This document shows positions 1 to 7,184 of a DNA stretch of 64,000 nucleotides, piece after piece. The notes beneath the pieces were generated by a model, which was not told the origin of the DNA, made no database searches, and saw only the letters and a program-made list of their open reading frames with translations. Made by a program: the position numbers and the translations under genes. Numbering within the stretch: the first letter of the stretch is position 1; the number at the start of each line of letters is the position of its first letter. The DNA is from Pseudomonas alkylphenolica (GTDB lineage: Bacteria > Pseudomonadota > Gammaproteobacteria > Pseudomonadales > Pseudomonadaceae). The stretch spans positions 2,287,501 through 2,351,500 of the forward strand of contig NZ_CP009048.1 of assembly GCF_000746525.1 (NCBI RefSeq), given 5' to 3'.

Positions 1-395
1 CAGCCCATGCGTTGCTTGAACGCCTGGAACCGGGCGAAGGGCGCCCGCGACACCGCCACCAGCGAGACATCGTGGTGGGCCAGGTGCAAGTTGGCGCCAT
101 CGAAGTGGTCGGCCAGGAACGAGCAACCGCTGCAGCCTTCGTTCCAGCCCTCGTCGAACATGAAGTGATAGACCAGCAGCTGACTGCGGCCGGCGAACAG
201 GTCAGCGAGGCTCAGGTGCCCATGCGGGCCTTCGAAGCTGTAGGGCTGCTCGATCCGTACCCAGGGCAGGGCGCGGCGGGCCCTGCTGAGTTCGTCACGC
301 TGATGGGTCAGGGCCTTTTCATGCAGCAGCAACTGTCGGCGGGCACTGAGCCATTCGCTGCGGGAAACCACTTGCGGGTTGCGGTAGTTGTCCAT
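1..395 (-). CDS. DUF899 family thioredoxin-like protein (partial)
   Basis: The gene runs off the left edge; the 131 visible N-terminal codons have no stop. The sequence is typical of the DUF899 group of thioredoxin-fold proteins, including the WNEGCSGCSF stretch with a CxxC-like pair and the conserved YHFMFDEGW segment just before it. Function in this family is not established; a redox role is inferred from the fold. The start is the ATG whose reverse-strand AGGAG lies 7 nt upstream. It is divergent from the cytochrome genes that follow. Confidence 0.8.
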   Translation of the reverse strand, partial: MDNYRNPQVVSRSEWLSARRQLLLHEKALTHQRDELSRARRALPWVRIEQPYSFEGPHGHLSLADLFAGRSQLLVYHFMFDEGWNEGCSGCSFLADHFDGANLHLAHHDVSLVAVSRAPFARFQAFKQRMG

Positions 396-589
396 GGTTA
401 CGCTCCTGCGGGGGAATGTATTCATGGTCGTCCGGGCGAGGGCGGATTCGACAGGCTTGGCGCAACCGGTGTGCCTGACTGATGAGCGGTAACCCTGGCG
501 GTGCGCGCTAATCGATTCAGCTGGCGATTTGCCATTTTCTCAGCCGCTTCAGCGTTGTCGCTGACGGCAGATAGGCCTACTATCCATGT

Positions 590-619
590 GCTTATGAAAA
601 ATAAGCCTAAGCTTATAAT
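590..619 (+). promoter_or_regulatory. Promoter with triple inverted half-sites before the cytochrome pair
   Basis: Three alternating half-sites GCTTAT, ATAAGC and GCTTAT (590-595, 601-606, 611-616) form two overlapping inverted repeats. A perfect -10 hexamer TATAAT sits at 614-619, overlapping the last half-site, about 20 nt before the chosen start codon. A repressor bound here would block the polymerase. The regulator is unknown; this reading is inference. Confidence 0.45.
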
Positions 620-637
620 AAAAGAATGGAGTCCGTG

Positions 638-1288
638 ATGATCCCACTGGATCGAATCCTGATGAGTAGCCTGCTGCTGTTTTCAGTCACCGCCGTCAAC
701 GCTGCAGACGGTCAGAAAATCTTCAGTCAGGGTGGGCAGAACCCTGCCGCAATGGCCTGTCTGGGCTGTCATGGTGCCGACGGCAAGGGCATGGCCGCGG
801 CCGGTTTCCCGCGCCTTGCCGGGTTGCCGGCGGCTTACCTGAGCAAGCAACTGCATGATTTTCGCAGTGGCAGTCGCAAGAACCCGATCATGGAGCCACT
901 GGCCAAAGCCCTCAGCGATGAGGAAATCCAGGCCGTGACCAGCACCCTGGCAGCCATGCCAAGCGAGCCGGTGGCAGACACCCGCAGGCAACAGATGGCC
1001 GCTGACAGCACACAGAAGCTGGCCCTGTACGGCGACTGGAGTCGTCAGATCCCGGGCTGTGTGCAATGCCATGGCCCTGGCGGTGTCGGGGTGGGCGAGC
1101 ATTTTCCGCCGTTGGCCCATCAGCCCGCTGCCTACCTGGTGGCGCAACTCAATGCCTGGCGCGATGGCAGTCGCAGCAACGACCCTAACCAGCTGATGGT
1201 TGGCGTCGCCAAGGCCATGAACGATGAGGAAATCAAGGCGGTGGCCGATTACTTTGCCGGTGCCGCCAGCCAGGAGGTCAAGCCATGA
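638..1288 (+). CDS. tsdB: Diheme cytochrome c4-type protein, TsdB-like
   Basis: A 216-residue periplasmic protein with a signal peptide (about residues 1-22) and two covalent heme motifs, CLGCH (41-45) and CVQCH (141-145). It is a duplicated class I cytochrome c as in cytochrome c4. It overlaps the next gene, a TsdA-type dehydrogenase, by 4 nt, so it is probably the electron acceptor TsdB, as in P. stutzeri. The ATG at 638 is preferred over 626 because a GGAG lies 6 nt before it. A general cytochrome c4 passing electrons to a terminal oxidase is the alternative. Confidence 0.75.
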   Translation: MIPLDRILMSSLLLFSVTAVNAADGQKIFSQGGQNPAAMACLGCHGADGKGMAAAGFPRLAGLPAAYLSKQLHDFRSGSRKNPIMEPLAKALSDEEIQAVTSTLAAMPSEPVADTRRQQMAADSTQKLALYGDWSRQIPGCVQCHGPGGVGVGEHFPPLAHQPAAYLVAQLNAWRDGSRSNDPNQLMVGVAKAMNDEEIKAVADYFAGAASQEVKP

Positions 1289-2196
1289 AGCCCCTTATGT
1301 TCGCAGCCCTGGCCTTGGCCCTGGGGAACGCCCACGCCGCACCGATTGCCATGGAAGACCAGTCGCAGCTCAAGGTGCCAGCGGCAGGCAGCGCCTCCGG
1401 TTTTGTGCCACCGGCGGAAAGCGAATTGCCGGACAACGCCTTCGGCAAGATGGTTCGCGAAGGCCATGCGCTGTTCGTCGACACCAAGCGCCTGATGCCG
1501 GACAAGGTCGGTAATGGCCTCAATTGCAGTAACTGTCACCTGGATCAGGGGCGTTTGGGCAACTCGGCGCCGCTATGGGGCGCGTATCCCATGTACCCGG
1601 CGTATCGCAAGAAAAACGACAAGGTCAACACCTTTGCCGAGCGTATCCAGGGCTGCTTCCAGTTCAGCATGAACGGTACGCCGCCGGCCGCGGACAGCGC
1701 ACAAATGACGGCGTTATCGGTGTATGCCTACTGGTTGGCGAGCAAGGCGCCGATTGGTGTGGAAACCCCGGGGCGTGGTTATCCCGAGGTGGCGCAGCCG
1801 GCGCAGGGGTACGACTTCAAGCGTGGCGAGCAGGTGTATCAGCAGCAGTGTGCGATCTGTCACGGCCCCGAAGGGCAGGGCCAGAAAGTCGCGCAGGACT
1901 ACGTGATGCCGCCGCTCTGGGGCAAGGATTCGTACAACTGGGGCGCGGGCATGCACCGGATCAACACCGCGGCGTCTTTTATCAAATACAACATGCCGCT
2001 GGGCAAGCCTGGCAGTCTGAGCGATCAGCAGGCCTGGGATGTCGCCGCCTTCATCAACCGTCATGAACGGCCGCAGGACCCGCGGCTGGTGGAGGGTTCG
2101 ATCGAGAAGACGCGGGTCAAATACCACGCCAATGATGGCGTCAACCTGTATGGGCAGAAGGTTGAGGGTGTGCTGATCGGTAAAGGCGTCTTGTAG
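1285..2196 (+). CDS. tsdA: TsdA-type diheme thiosulfate dehydrogenase / tetrathionate reductase
   Basis: A 303-residue secreted diheme cytochrome with a signal peptide ending near residue 18, CSNCH at 81-85 and CAICH at 189-193. Cys124 in the ERIQGCFQFSMNG segment matches the unusual cysteine heme ligand of TsdA enzymes, which oxidise two thiosulfates to tetrathionate (or the reverse) in the periplasm. It is translationally coupled to the upstream cytochrome (ATGA overlap). The direction of reaction cannot be told from sequence. The family call is firm on the Cys motif and heme spacing; the substrate is inferred. Confidence 0.75.
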   Translation: MKPLMFAALALALGNAHAAPIAMEDQSQLKVPAAGSASGFVPPAESELPDNAFGKMVREGHALFVDTKRLMPDKVGNGLNCSNCHLDQGRLGNSAPLWGAYPMYPAYRKKNDKVNTFAERIQGCFQFSMNGTPPAADSAQMTALSVYAYWLASKAPIGVETPGRGYPEVAQPAQGYDFKRGEQVYQQQCAICHGPEGQGQKVAQDYVMPPLWGKDSYNWGAGMHRINTAASFIKYNMPLGKPGSLSDQQAWDVAAFINRHERPQDPRLVEGSIEKTRVKYHANDGVNLYGQKVEGVLIGKGVL

Positions 2197-2250
2197 AGGT
2201 TTGCGCGGTGGAGCGGTCCGCAACGTCGCGGACCTCCACCGCCATGACCA

Positions 2251-2682
2251 TCAATCGCCCGCTTGCGCCTGCAATACCAGTTGCCCGTCAACGTCCCTGG
2301 CCAGGCCACTTGCTAGCAGCAACGGCACCAGGCGCTTGTGCAACTGCGGCTCGACGAAGGCGCGCAAGGTATCGAGGTCAAGATTGCCCAGCGCCGGCAG
2401 CTCGGCCTTGGTGTACGACAGCCAGGCTTTTTTCAGCACCATCAGCACGTCGCTGCCCGCGGTGGTGGCAAAGCGCCGATGCAGTTTTTGCCCGGCCAGC
2501 TCGAAGCTGTGGGCGTGCTCGTAGCCCGACTCATCGCCGGCAGCGGCCAGGCAGCGGCTGCAACGGCAGGGACCGTCGCCGAAGGCCTTTTCCAGGTAAG
2601 TGTTGAAATCCACCACGGGCTTGAGGCCCAGGCGCTTGTCGACTTCGAACAGGTCCGAGGTCAGGTGTTGTTCAGCGGTCAA
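2251..2682 (-). CDS. Conserved hypothetical protein, Cys-containing
   Basis: About 143 residues, no family recognised. It has a cysteine cluster (CRCSRC) near residue 40 followed by a Gly/His-rich segment, and a helical C-terminal half. I place the start at a TTG at 2682 because AGGGAA lies a proper distance upstream; the frame stays open further upstream, to 2778, without a better site. It converges on the TsdA gene, with only about 54 nt between the two stops. Confidence 0.5.
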   Translation of the reverse strand: MTAEQHLTSDLFEVDKRLGLKPVVDFNTYLEKAFGDGPCRCSRCLAAAGDESGYEHAHSFELAGQKLHRRFATTAGSDVLMVLKKAWLSYTKAELPALGNLDLDTLRAFVEPQLHKRLVPLLLASGLARDVDGQLVLQAQAGD

Positions 2683-2837
2683 TGTATTTTCCCTGAATAG
2701 TCTTGGCGGGGGCGCACAATACCAGTGTTTGGCGTTGCCGGATGTCGAAGCGAACGGGATTTTTCCGTGACACTCCATTACCCTAGGCGCCCGAGTGCGT
2801 CAGCAGACGCCGATCTATCCGTCGTTGGAGTTCAAGC

Positions 2838-3125
2838 ATGTACAACTACACAGCCACCGTGACCGTTAGCGACGATCTGCATGATGACGTCGAAGCGGTG
2901 GAGAACGTCGCGATCCGGGTCGGTCTTGAGGCGGTGACTGAAACCCTGAAAAAAGTGCATTTTGTCGGCACCCTGGCAGCACCCGACAAAGCCACGCACA
3001 TCTGCGTGACCCTGGACAACGGCCTGAGCTACTACGGCCCGATCGTCAATGGCCACGCTGAACTGGAAGGTGGCTGGATCGCTTTCGAATGCGACATGCT
3101 CACCCCGCAGGAACTGGGCCTGTAA
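2838..3125 (+). CDS. Small conserved hypothetical protein
   Basis: A 95-residue acidic, soluble protein with no signal peptide or membrane segment. GGAG at 2826-2829 precedes the ATG. Alternating hydrophobic patches suggest a compact alpha/beta fold. I do not recognise a characterised family. It is followed by a REP element that separates it from the thioesterase. Confidence 0.6.
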   Translation: MYNYTATVTVSDDLHDDVEAVENVAIRVGLEAVTETLKKVHFVGTLAAPDKATHICVTLDNGLSYYGPIVNGHAELEGGWIAFECDMLTPQELGL

Positions 3126-3129
3126 GCGG

Positions 3130-3213
3130 TGGGAGCGGCGGTGCGACGACTCGACTTGCCCCGCGATGTGATGTGACTGACTGATTGCAATCGCGGGGCA
3201 AGCCCGCTCCCAC
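3130..3213. repeat. REP palindrome pair, left arm interrupted
   Basis: The right arm is a standard REP (ATCGCGGGGCAAGCCCGC then TCCCAC). The left arm is the complementary unit but has about 15 extra bases between GTGGGAGCGG and CTTGCCCCGCGAT. This is a diverged member of the family found at seven other places in the window. Confidence 0.85.
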
Positions 3214-3273
3214 AGCAAGCCCGATTCCCACCTTTGCATTGCTTTTCCTACAAAACAGACAACAAGGAAGCTT

Positions 3274-3771
3274 ATGAACAACGCTCTGTTATCCGTTCAG
3301 GAACTGGCTGCGCCCGAGGGCGTCTGCTATGGCTGCGGCTGTTCCCATCCAAGTGGTTTGCACCTCAAAAGCCATTGGCACGATGACGGTATCCATCTGA
3401 TCAGCCGGCACTCGCCCGACAGCACTTTCCTCGGCTGGCCCGGCCTGGTGTATGGCGGCCTGCTCGCCATGCTGGTCGATTGCCATTCGAACTGGACTGC
3501 CATGGCTTACCACTACCGCGCCGAAGGGCGCGAGCCGGGTAGCCTGCCACGGATCGACTGCGTCACCGGCCAGCTCAACCTGACCTACCTCAAGCCCACG
3601 CCCATGGGCGTCGAGCTGCTGCTCAAGGCGCGGGTCGAAGGCGAGGTAGGGCGCAAGAGCCGGGTGATCTGCGAAGTCTGGGCCGACGATGTGCTGACCG
3701 TGAGCGCCGACTCGGTGTTCGTCCGGGTCGACACCGAGAAGCTCAAGCACAAGGCTCACGGTCAGGCTTGA
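3274..3771 (+). CDS. PaaI-family hotdog thioesterase
   Basis: A 165-residue single hotdog-fold protein of the PaaI/4HBT class. The family signature is visible as LVYGGLLAMLVDCHSNWTA, where the Gly-Gly turn and following helix form the CoA-binding site, and as LTYLKPTPMG in the second strand region. Such enzymes hydrolyse acyl-CoA thioesters; the substrate is not predictable. AAGGAAGC precedes the ATG, and the ACAACAAGG just upstream resembles a Crc/Hfq target, so catabolite control is possible. Confidence 0.75.
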   Translation: MNNALLSVQELAAPEGVCYGCGCSHPSGLHLKSHWHDDGIHLISRHSPDSTFLGWPGLVYGGLLAMLVDCHSNWTAMAYHYRAEGREPGSLPRIDCVTGQLNLTYLKPTPMGVELLLKARVEGEVGRKSRVICEVWADDVLTVSADSVFVRVDTEKLKHKAHGQA

Positions 3772-3789
3772 GGCAGCGCCTGGCGCGCC

Positions 3790-4938
3790 TCAGCGCAGGG
3801 TGCTGACCATTTGCCCGAGTACGTCCAGCACAGCGTTGGCCAGCGCTTTTGAGCGTTGGCCGTTCCAGCCGGTTTGCGCATTCGGCGCATCGTCGTGGTC
3901 CTTGAACGGCATCTCCAGGGTCAGCGACAGGCAATCATAAGCCTGGCCAACGCTGTTGGCGCCCAGGGTCAGGTTGGCCTGGCCCGGTGCCGAACGCGGG
4001 TAACCGTGGACCTGCTGGAAGTCGACCGTACGTTTGCACAGGCCGTCGCGGAAGGCTTTTTCCAGTGCTTCGATACGCGGCGTGAAGCCGGGATTGCCTT
4101 CGCAGCCGGCGGTGAAGACATGCGGGATTTCCTCATCGCCATGTACGTCGAGGAACATGTCGACGCCGTGCTGCTTCATCTGCACCTGGGCGAACAGCAC
4201 TTCCGGGCTCTTGTCGATGCTTGCGTTCTGCCAGGCGCGGTTGAGGTCCTGGCCGGCGGCATTGGTGCGCAGATGGCCGCGCAGCGCGCCGTCCGGGTTC
4301 ATGTTGGCAATCAGGTACAGGTCGGCTTGCTGCAGCAGGGCCTGCAGGGTCGGGTCGTTGTGTTGCAGGCGGTCGATCACGCCTTCCATGAACCACTCGG
4401 CCATGTGTTCGCCCGGGTGCTGCTGGGCAATGATCCAGATCTTGCGTTTGCCGCTGGCACCGTCGCCTGCGCGCAGCAGTTGAATGTCACGCCCTTCGAC
4501 ACTACGCCCGGTGGCCAGCAGTTCGACGCCAGGCAGGCTGGTCGCGCGTTCGATCAATTGATTGTGGCGGGCACGGGGATAGGGTTCGAAATAGGCGAAC
4601 CAGGCTTGCGCGTGCTCGGCGTTGAGCGCGAAGCTCAGGGCTTTGCCATCAAACTGGGTAGGCACCCGGAACCAGCTCTGCTGATCATAGGACGCTACCG
4701 CCTGATAACCCGTCCAGGCTTCGTTGTAGGAAGACTGCCCGGCGTTCTCCAGGATAAAGGTGTGCGCCTGGCCTGGCGTCAGGCCACTGGCTTTGAAATG
4801 GAACCACTGGAAGTGATCGCTGTTGGTGTCAGGACGAATCGCCAGGCGCACACGGCGCGGGTCACTGGCATCGTTGATCAGGATATTGCCGGAATCAAAA
4901 TCGCAGTCGATGTGCAGAGGGGGCAGCGTCACAGTCAT
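3790..4938 (-). CDS. M14-family cytosolic carboxypeptidase
   Basis: A 382-residue zinc carboxypeptidase of the cytosolic (CCP-like) M14 branch. An N-terminal beta domain (about 1-130) precedes the peptidase domain. The zinc ligands are the HPGE motif (His174, Glu177) and a later His in FLDVHGDEE; the general base is Glu in TLEMPFK. No signal peptide is present. The start at the ATG at 4938 has GGAG 7 nt upstream; a GTG lies one codon earlier. It lies 48 nt downstream of the FecI/FecR-like gene on the same strand. Substrate unknown. Confidence 0.8.
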   Translation of the reverse strand: MTVTLPPLHIDCDFDSGNILINDASDPRRVRLAIRPDTNSDHFQWFHFKASGLTPGQAHTFILENAGQSSYNEAWTGYQAVASYDQQSWFRVPTQFDGKALSFALNAEHAQAWFAYFEPYPRARHNQLIERATSLPGVELLATGRSVEGRDIQLLRAGDGASGKRKIWIIAQQHPGEHMAEWFMEGVIDRLQHNDPTLQALLQQADLYLIANMNPDGALRGHLRTNAAGQDLNRAWQNASIDKSPEVLFAQVQMKQHGVDMFLDVHGDEEIPHVFTAGCEGNPGFTPRIEALEKAFRDGLCKRTVDFQQVHGYPRSAPGQANLTLGANSVGQAYDCLSLTLEMPFKDHDDAPNAQTGWNGQRSKALANAVLDVLGQMVSTLR

Positions 4939-4986
4939 CACCAGGCTCCAGTAGCGTTGTTGTGATGCCCACTCTACACGCCTGGA

Positions 4987-5499
4987 TCAGGACCAGAAAC
5001 CAATCGCTGCCAATGCCGCCAAGGCAAGGCCGATGGCCACCGAGCAGCCGCCGATCGACAGCGCCGCGCGCGGTTGACGATACCAGGCGTCATGGCCCAG
5101 TTGCCGCGCCGGGGCCAGCAGGGTGCGCCAGCGCAGTTCGGTGGCGTGGAAGGCTTCGCGGTGTTCGGGAGCGGCGTCGAGCCAGCGGCGAAAATCGATG
5201 CGTTCACTGGCGGTGACCTGCGGGCTTTGCAGGCGCACGTACCATTGGCCGGCCATGCTCGCCAGCACGTCACGCTGCGGGCGTACGCTTTGCAGGGCCT
5301 GGTTCATGTGGCGCTCCACCGTCAGCGCAGGCAGGTCCAGGCGCTCGGCGATGGCGGCAAAACTCAGCTGGTCGAGGCGGCTGAGCAGAAAGACCTGCTG
5401 GACGCGACGCGGCAACTTCTTCAATTGCTGCAGCAGGGTATCGTCAGTCAGGTCCTGGGAGTGGGGGTGATGCTCAAGGGGCAGCAACAGACGGGTCAT
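4987..5499 (-). CDS. FecI sigma region 4 / FecR N-domain hybrid protein
   Basis: A 170-residue protein with two signalling pieces. Residues about 20-75 read as an ECF sigma region 4 helix-turn-helix (LKKLPRRVQQVFLL, then FAAIAERLDLPALTVERHMNQAL). Residues about 85-120 match the DUF4880 domain of FecR-type anti-sigma regulators (AGQWYVRLQ, FRRWLDAAPEHREAF). A C-terminal hydrophobic segment (about 148-170) could anchor it. It lacks sigma region 2 and the FecR periplasmic domain, so it cannot act as a normal sigma factor. The ATG at 5499 has AAGGAG 7 nt upstream. A Fur box lies upstream. Confidence 0.65.
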   Translation of the reverse strand: MTRLLLPLEHHPHSQDLTDDTLLQQLKKLPRRVQQVFLLSRLDQLSFAAIAERLDLPALTVERHMNQALQSVRPQRDVLASMAGQWYVRLQSPQVTASERIDFRRWLDAAPEHREAFHATELRWRTLLAPARQLGHDAWYRQPRAALSIGGCSVAIGLALAALAAIGFWS

Positions 5500-5564
5500 G
5501 TACAAGCTCCTTGCTGAATAAGGGGGAGGGGGCGTCCTCCGTGACGCGATAACAGCTTAGTCGT

Positions 5565-5582
5565 AACGAGATTGATTCTCAA
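5565..5582 (-). promoter_or_regulatory. Probable Fur box upstream of the FecI/FecR hybrid
   Basis: On the minus strand the bases read TTGAGAATCAATCTCGTT, close to the common Pseudomonas form TGAGAATAATTCTCATT. It lies about 65-85 nt upstream of the start codon, suggesting repression by iron-loaded Fur. Confidence 0.5.
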
Positions 5583-5685
5583 GTGCTAATTCTGCAAAGC
5601 GCTGTTACACGCTTCACCACGCGACATTCATTTGCTATCATCGCGGCCATTCAAGCAACACCCGCCTTCATTAGCCTGAAGAGCC

Positions 5686-5714
5686 AAAAAAAAGACCCGG
5701 CAAAAAGCCGGGTC
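5686..5714 (-). terminator. Rho-independent terminator of PrrF
   Basis: Perfect 8-bp stem GACCCGGC/GCCGGGTC with a 5-nt loop, followed on the minus strand by eight Ts (5693-5686). It forms the 3' end of the sRNA. Confidence 0.9.
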
Positions 5715-5800
5715 AAAAACCGTGATTAGCCTGATGAGGAGATAATCTGAGAGTCCGACCTAAGGGCTTTCAGGTTATCCAACCAGTCTCGCGACCAGTT
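5687..5800 (-). ncRNA. prrF: PrrF iron-responsive small RNA
   Basis: The minus strand from 5800 starts AACTGGTCGCGAG and contains the conserved PrrF core CTCAGATTATCTCCTCATCA then GGCTAATCACGG, ending in a GC-rich hairpin and T run. PrrF represses mRNAs of iron-containing proteins such as sodB and TCA-cycle enzymes when iron is scarce, acting with Hfq. The Fur-overlapped promoter directly upstream agrees. One copy is present here, unlike the tandem PrrF1-PrrF2 of P. aeruginosa. An open reading frame across the RNA is not considered coding. Confidence 0.9.
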
Positions 5801-5804
5801 GCGA

Positions 5805-5835
5805 GCAATAATAATCGTTATCATTTGCAAGTCAA
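5805..5835 (-). promoter_or_regulatory. PrrF promoter overlapped by a Fur box
   Basis: On the minus strand, -35 TTGACT (5835-5830), a 16-nt spacer and -10 TATTAT (5813-5808) end 7 nt before the inferred +1 at 5800. The spacer and -10 form an imperfect 19-bp Fur palindrome (12 of 19 matches to GATAATGATAATCATTATC), so Fur-Fe would occlude the polymerase. Confidence 0.75.
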
Positions 5836-5882
5836 ATGAATTTTCTATCATTCCGTAAAAATCTTTTACCGAATGTGCTCCG

Positions 5883-5952
5883 GTGGGAGCGGGCTTGCCC
5901 CGCGATAGCGATTCTTCAGTCACATCTCATCGCGGGGCAAGCCCGCTCCCAC
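5883..5952. repeat. REP pair (convergent arms)
   Basis: Two complementary REP units separated by about 22 nt. The last base touches the stop codon of the next minus-strand gene. Confidence 0.9.
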
Positions 5953-6284
5953 TACCTCCCTGCGCTCGTGATCGACAGATGTTCGAACACAGTCCTGGCC
6001 GTATTGACCATGTGTGCCACCGCCAACACCTGATCCCGCTGTGTGCCCTGCAGGCCATTGGCCGACTCGTGTGCCGTGGCTGCTGCCCAGCGCAGTAGCT
6101 GGGTCGCATGCTCGGCGGTCCGGGTTTGGTCGAGGCCCTCGCGCGGCACCAGCCAACTGGTTTGTGCCGATTCGGCGGGTGGGCTCGGGTTCAGGTAGAA
6201 ATCCAGTGCACGCCGGGCGGCATCGCTGTTGCTCAGGGACTCGTTGTCCAGGGTGAGATCCTTTTCAGAAAGTGTCTGTTTCAT
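5952..6284 (-). CDS. DUF6124-like Pseudomonas small protein
   Basis: About 110 residues beginning MKQTLSEKDLTLDNESLSNSD. The central SDAARRALDFYLNP motif and a helical tail are typical of a Pseudomonas-restricted family (I believe DUF6124) of unknown function. An upstream in-frame ATG at 6311 is possible but would overlap the promoter region. It is divergent from the S24-type repressor and may share its operator. Confidence 0.6.
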   Translation of the reverse strand: MKQTLSEKDLTLDNESLSNSDAARRALDFYLNPSPPAESAQTSWLVPREGLDQTRTAEHATQLLRWAAATAHESANGLQGTQRDQVLAVAHMVNTARTVFEHLSITSAGR

Positions 6285-6340
6285 GCGGCAGCCTGCCTTG
6301 TGAATGAACAATGATCGGACACGGCAAAGAGTAATACGTT

Positions 6341-6372
6341 TTGTAGTTGCTACTAATCTTTAAATACTACAA
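6341..6372 (+). promoter_or_regulatory. Operator-like palindromes before the phage-type repressor
   Basis: TTGTAGTTGCTACTAA (6341-6356) contains the perfect palindrome GTAG-TTG-CTAC, and a further half-site TACTACAA follows at 6365-6372. The position, between divergent genes and 44-75 nt before the repressor start, suggests autoregulation. Inference only. Confidence 0.45.
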
Positions 6373-6415
6373 TTTGTGTATTGAGCGCCATGGGGCAGTC
6401 CGTATCGTGCCAGCG

Positions 6416-7075
6416 ATGGATAATTGGACTGATCTGGTTAAAGCCAGGATGCGTGACATCAACCTCACGCAGGAAAAACTCGCCGAGCGCCTCGGCTACA
6501 CGCAAGGCGCCGTGGGCCATTGGCTGTGCGAGAGACGCCAGCCGAAACTGCAGATGATCAACCAGATTCTGGTGGAGGTGGGGTTCCCGCCGCTGCAGAT
6601 GGTGTATCCCCACCAGTTGCGGGAAAACAGCGGTGTTTATGAAGCCAACGCGTTCCCGCTGGCCGTGACCGGTGCCGACGGCCAACGGCACGAATTGTAT
6701 TTTCGCTATCCGCTGCTGAGTTGGGACGATGTGGACCTGACCGAGGTGCCGGAGGGCGCTGAGCGCCAGGCGAGCGACTATGCGGCGCAAGGGCGCGGGT
6801 ACTGGTTACGTGTCGAAGGTGATGCGATGACCGCGCCGATGGGCTTGAGCGTGCCGCAAGGCATGTTGATCCTGGTCGACAGCGGTATTGCCGCCGAGCC
6901 CGGCAAGCTGTTGATCGCCCGCTCAGCGGACAGCACGGCGACGGTGTTTCGCCAGTTGATCGAGGAGGGTGGTCAGCGCTATCTGAAGCCGCTCAACCCG
7001 ACCTACCCCAAGGCGCTGTTTACCGAGCAGACGCAAGTGCTGGGTGTGGTGGTACAGGCACTGATTAAGTTCTGA
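6416..7075 (+). CDS. XRE/S24-like transcriptional repressor with degenerate protease domain
   Basis: A 219-residue protein with an N-terminal helix-turn-helix (about 5-60; LTQEKLAERLGYTQGAVGHWL) and a C-terminal LexA/CI-type S24 domain. The usual catalytic Ser of GDSM is Ala137 (GDAM, 135-138). The Lys normally found in the V-K-R-L segment is replaced by Phe178 (VFRQL). It should therefore dimerise and bind DNA but not self-cleave under RecA. The ATG at 6416 begins the helix-turn-helix domain directly; the frame is open upstream to 6347. No phage genes flank it, so it is a domesticated or stand-alone regulator. Confidence 0.75.
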   Translation: MDNWTDLVKARMRDINLTQEKLAERLGYTQGAVGHWLCERRQPKLQMINQILVEVGFPPLQMVYPHQLRENSGVYEANAFPLAVTGADGQRHELYFRYPLLSWDDVDLTEVPEGAERQASDYAAQGRGYWLRVEGDAMTAPMGLSVPQGMLILVDSGIAAEPGKLLIARSADSTATVFRQLIEEGGQRYLKPLNPTYPKALFTEQTQVLGVVVQALIKF

Positions 7076-7092
7076 AGGTAGAAACAACTACG

Positions 7093-7162
7093 GTGGGAGC
7101 GGGCTTGCCCCGCGATGCGATCTGGCTGACAGACCGTAATCGCGGGGCAAGCCCGCTCCCAC
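7093..7162. repeat. REP pair (convergent arms)
   Basis: Two complementary REP units between the convergent repressor and liuD genes. Confidence 0.9.
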
Positions 7163-7184
7163 CGGCAGTATCACAGCAAAGCCA

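Noticed and set aside
3856..4965. A 369-codon open frame on the plus strand
   Set aside because: It is antisense to the M14 carboxypeptidase, whose motifs are intact; high GC makes long shadow frames.
5726..5923. A 65-codon minus-strand frame across PrrF and the REP
   Set aside because: The sequence is explained by the PrrF RNA, its promoter and a REP; no ribosome site.
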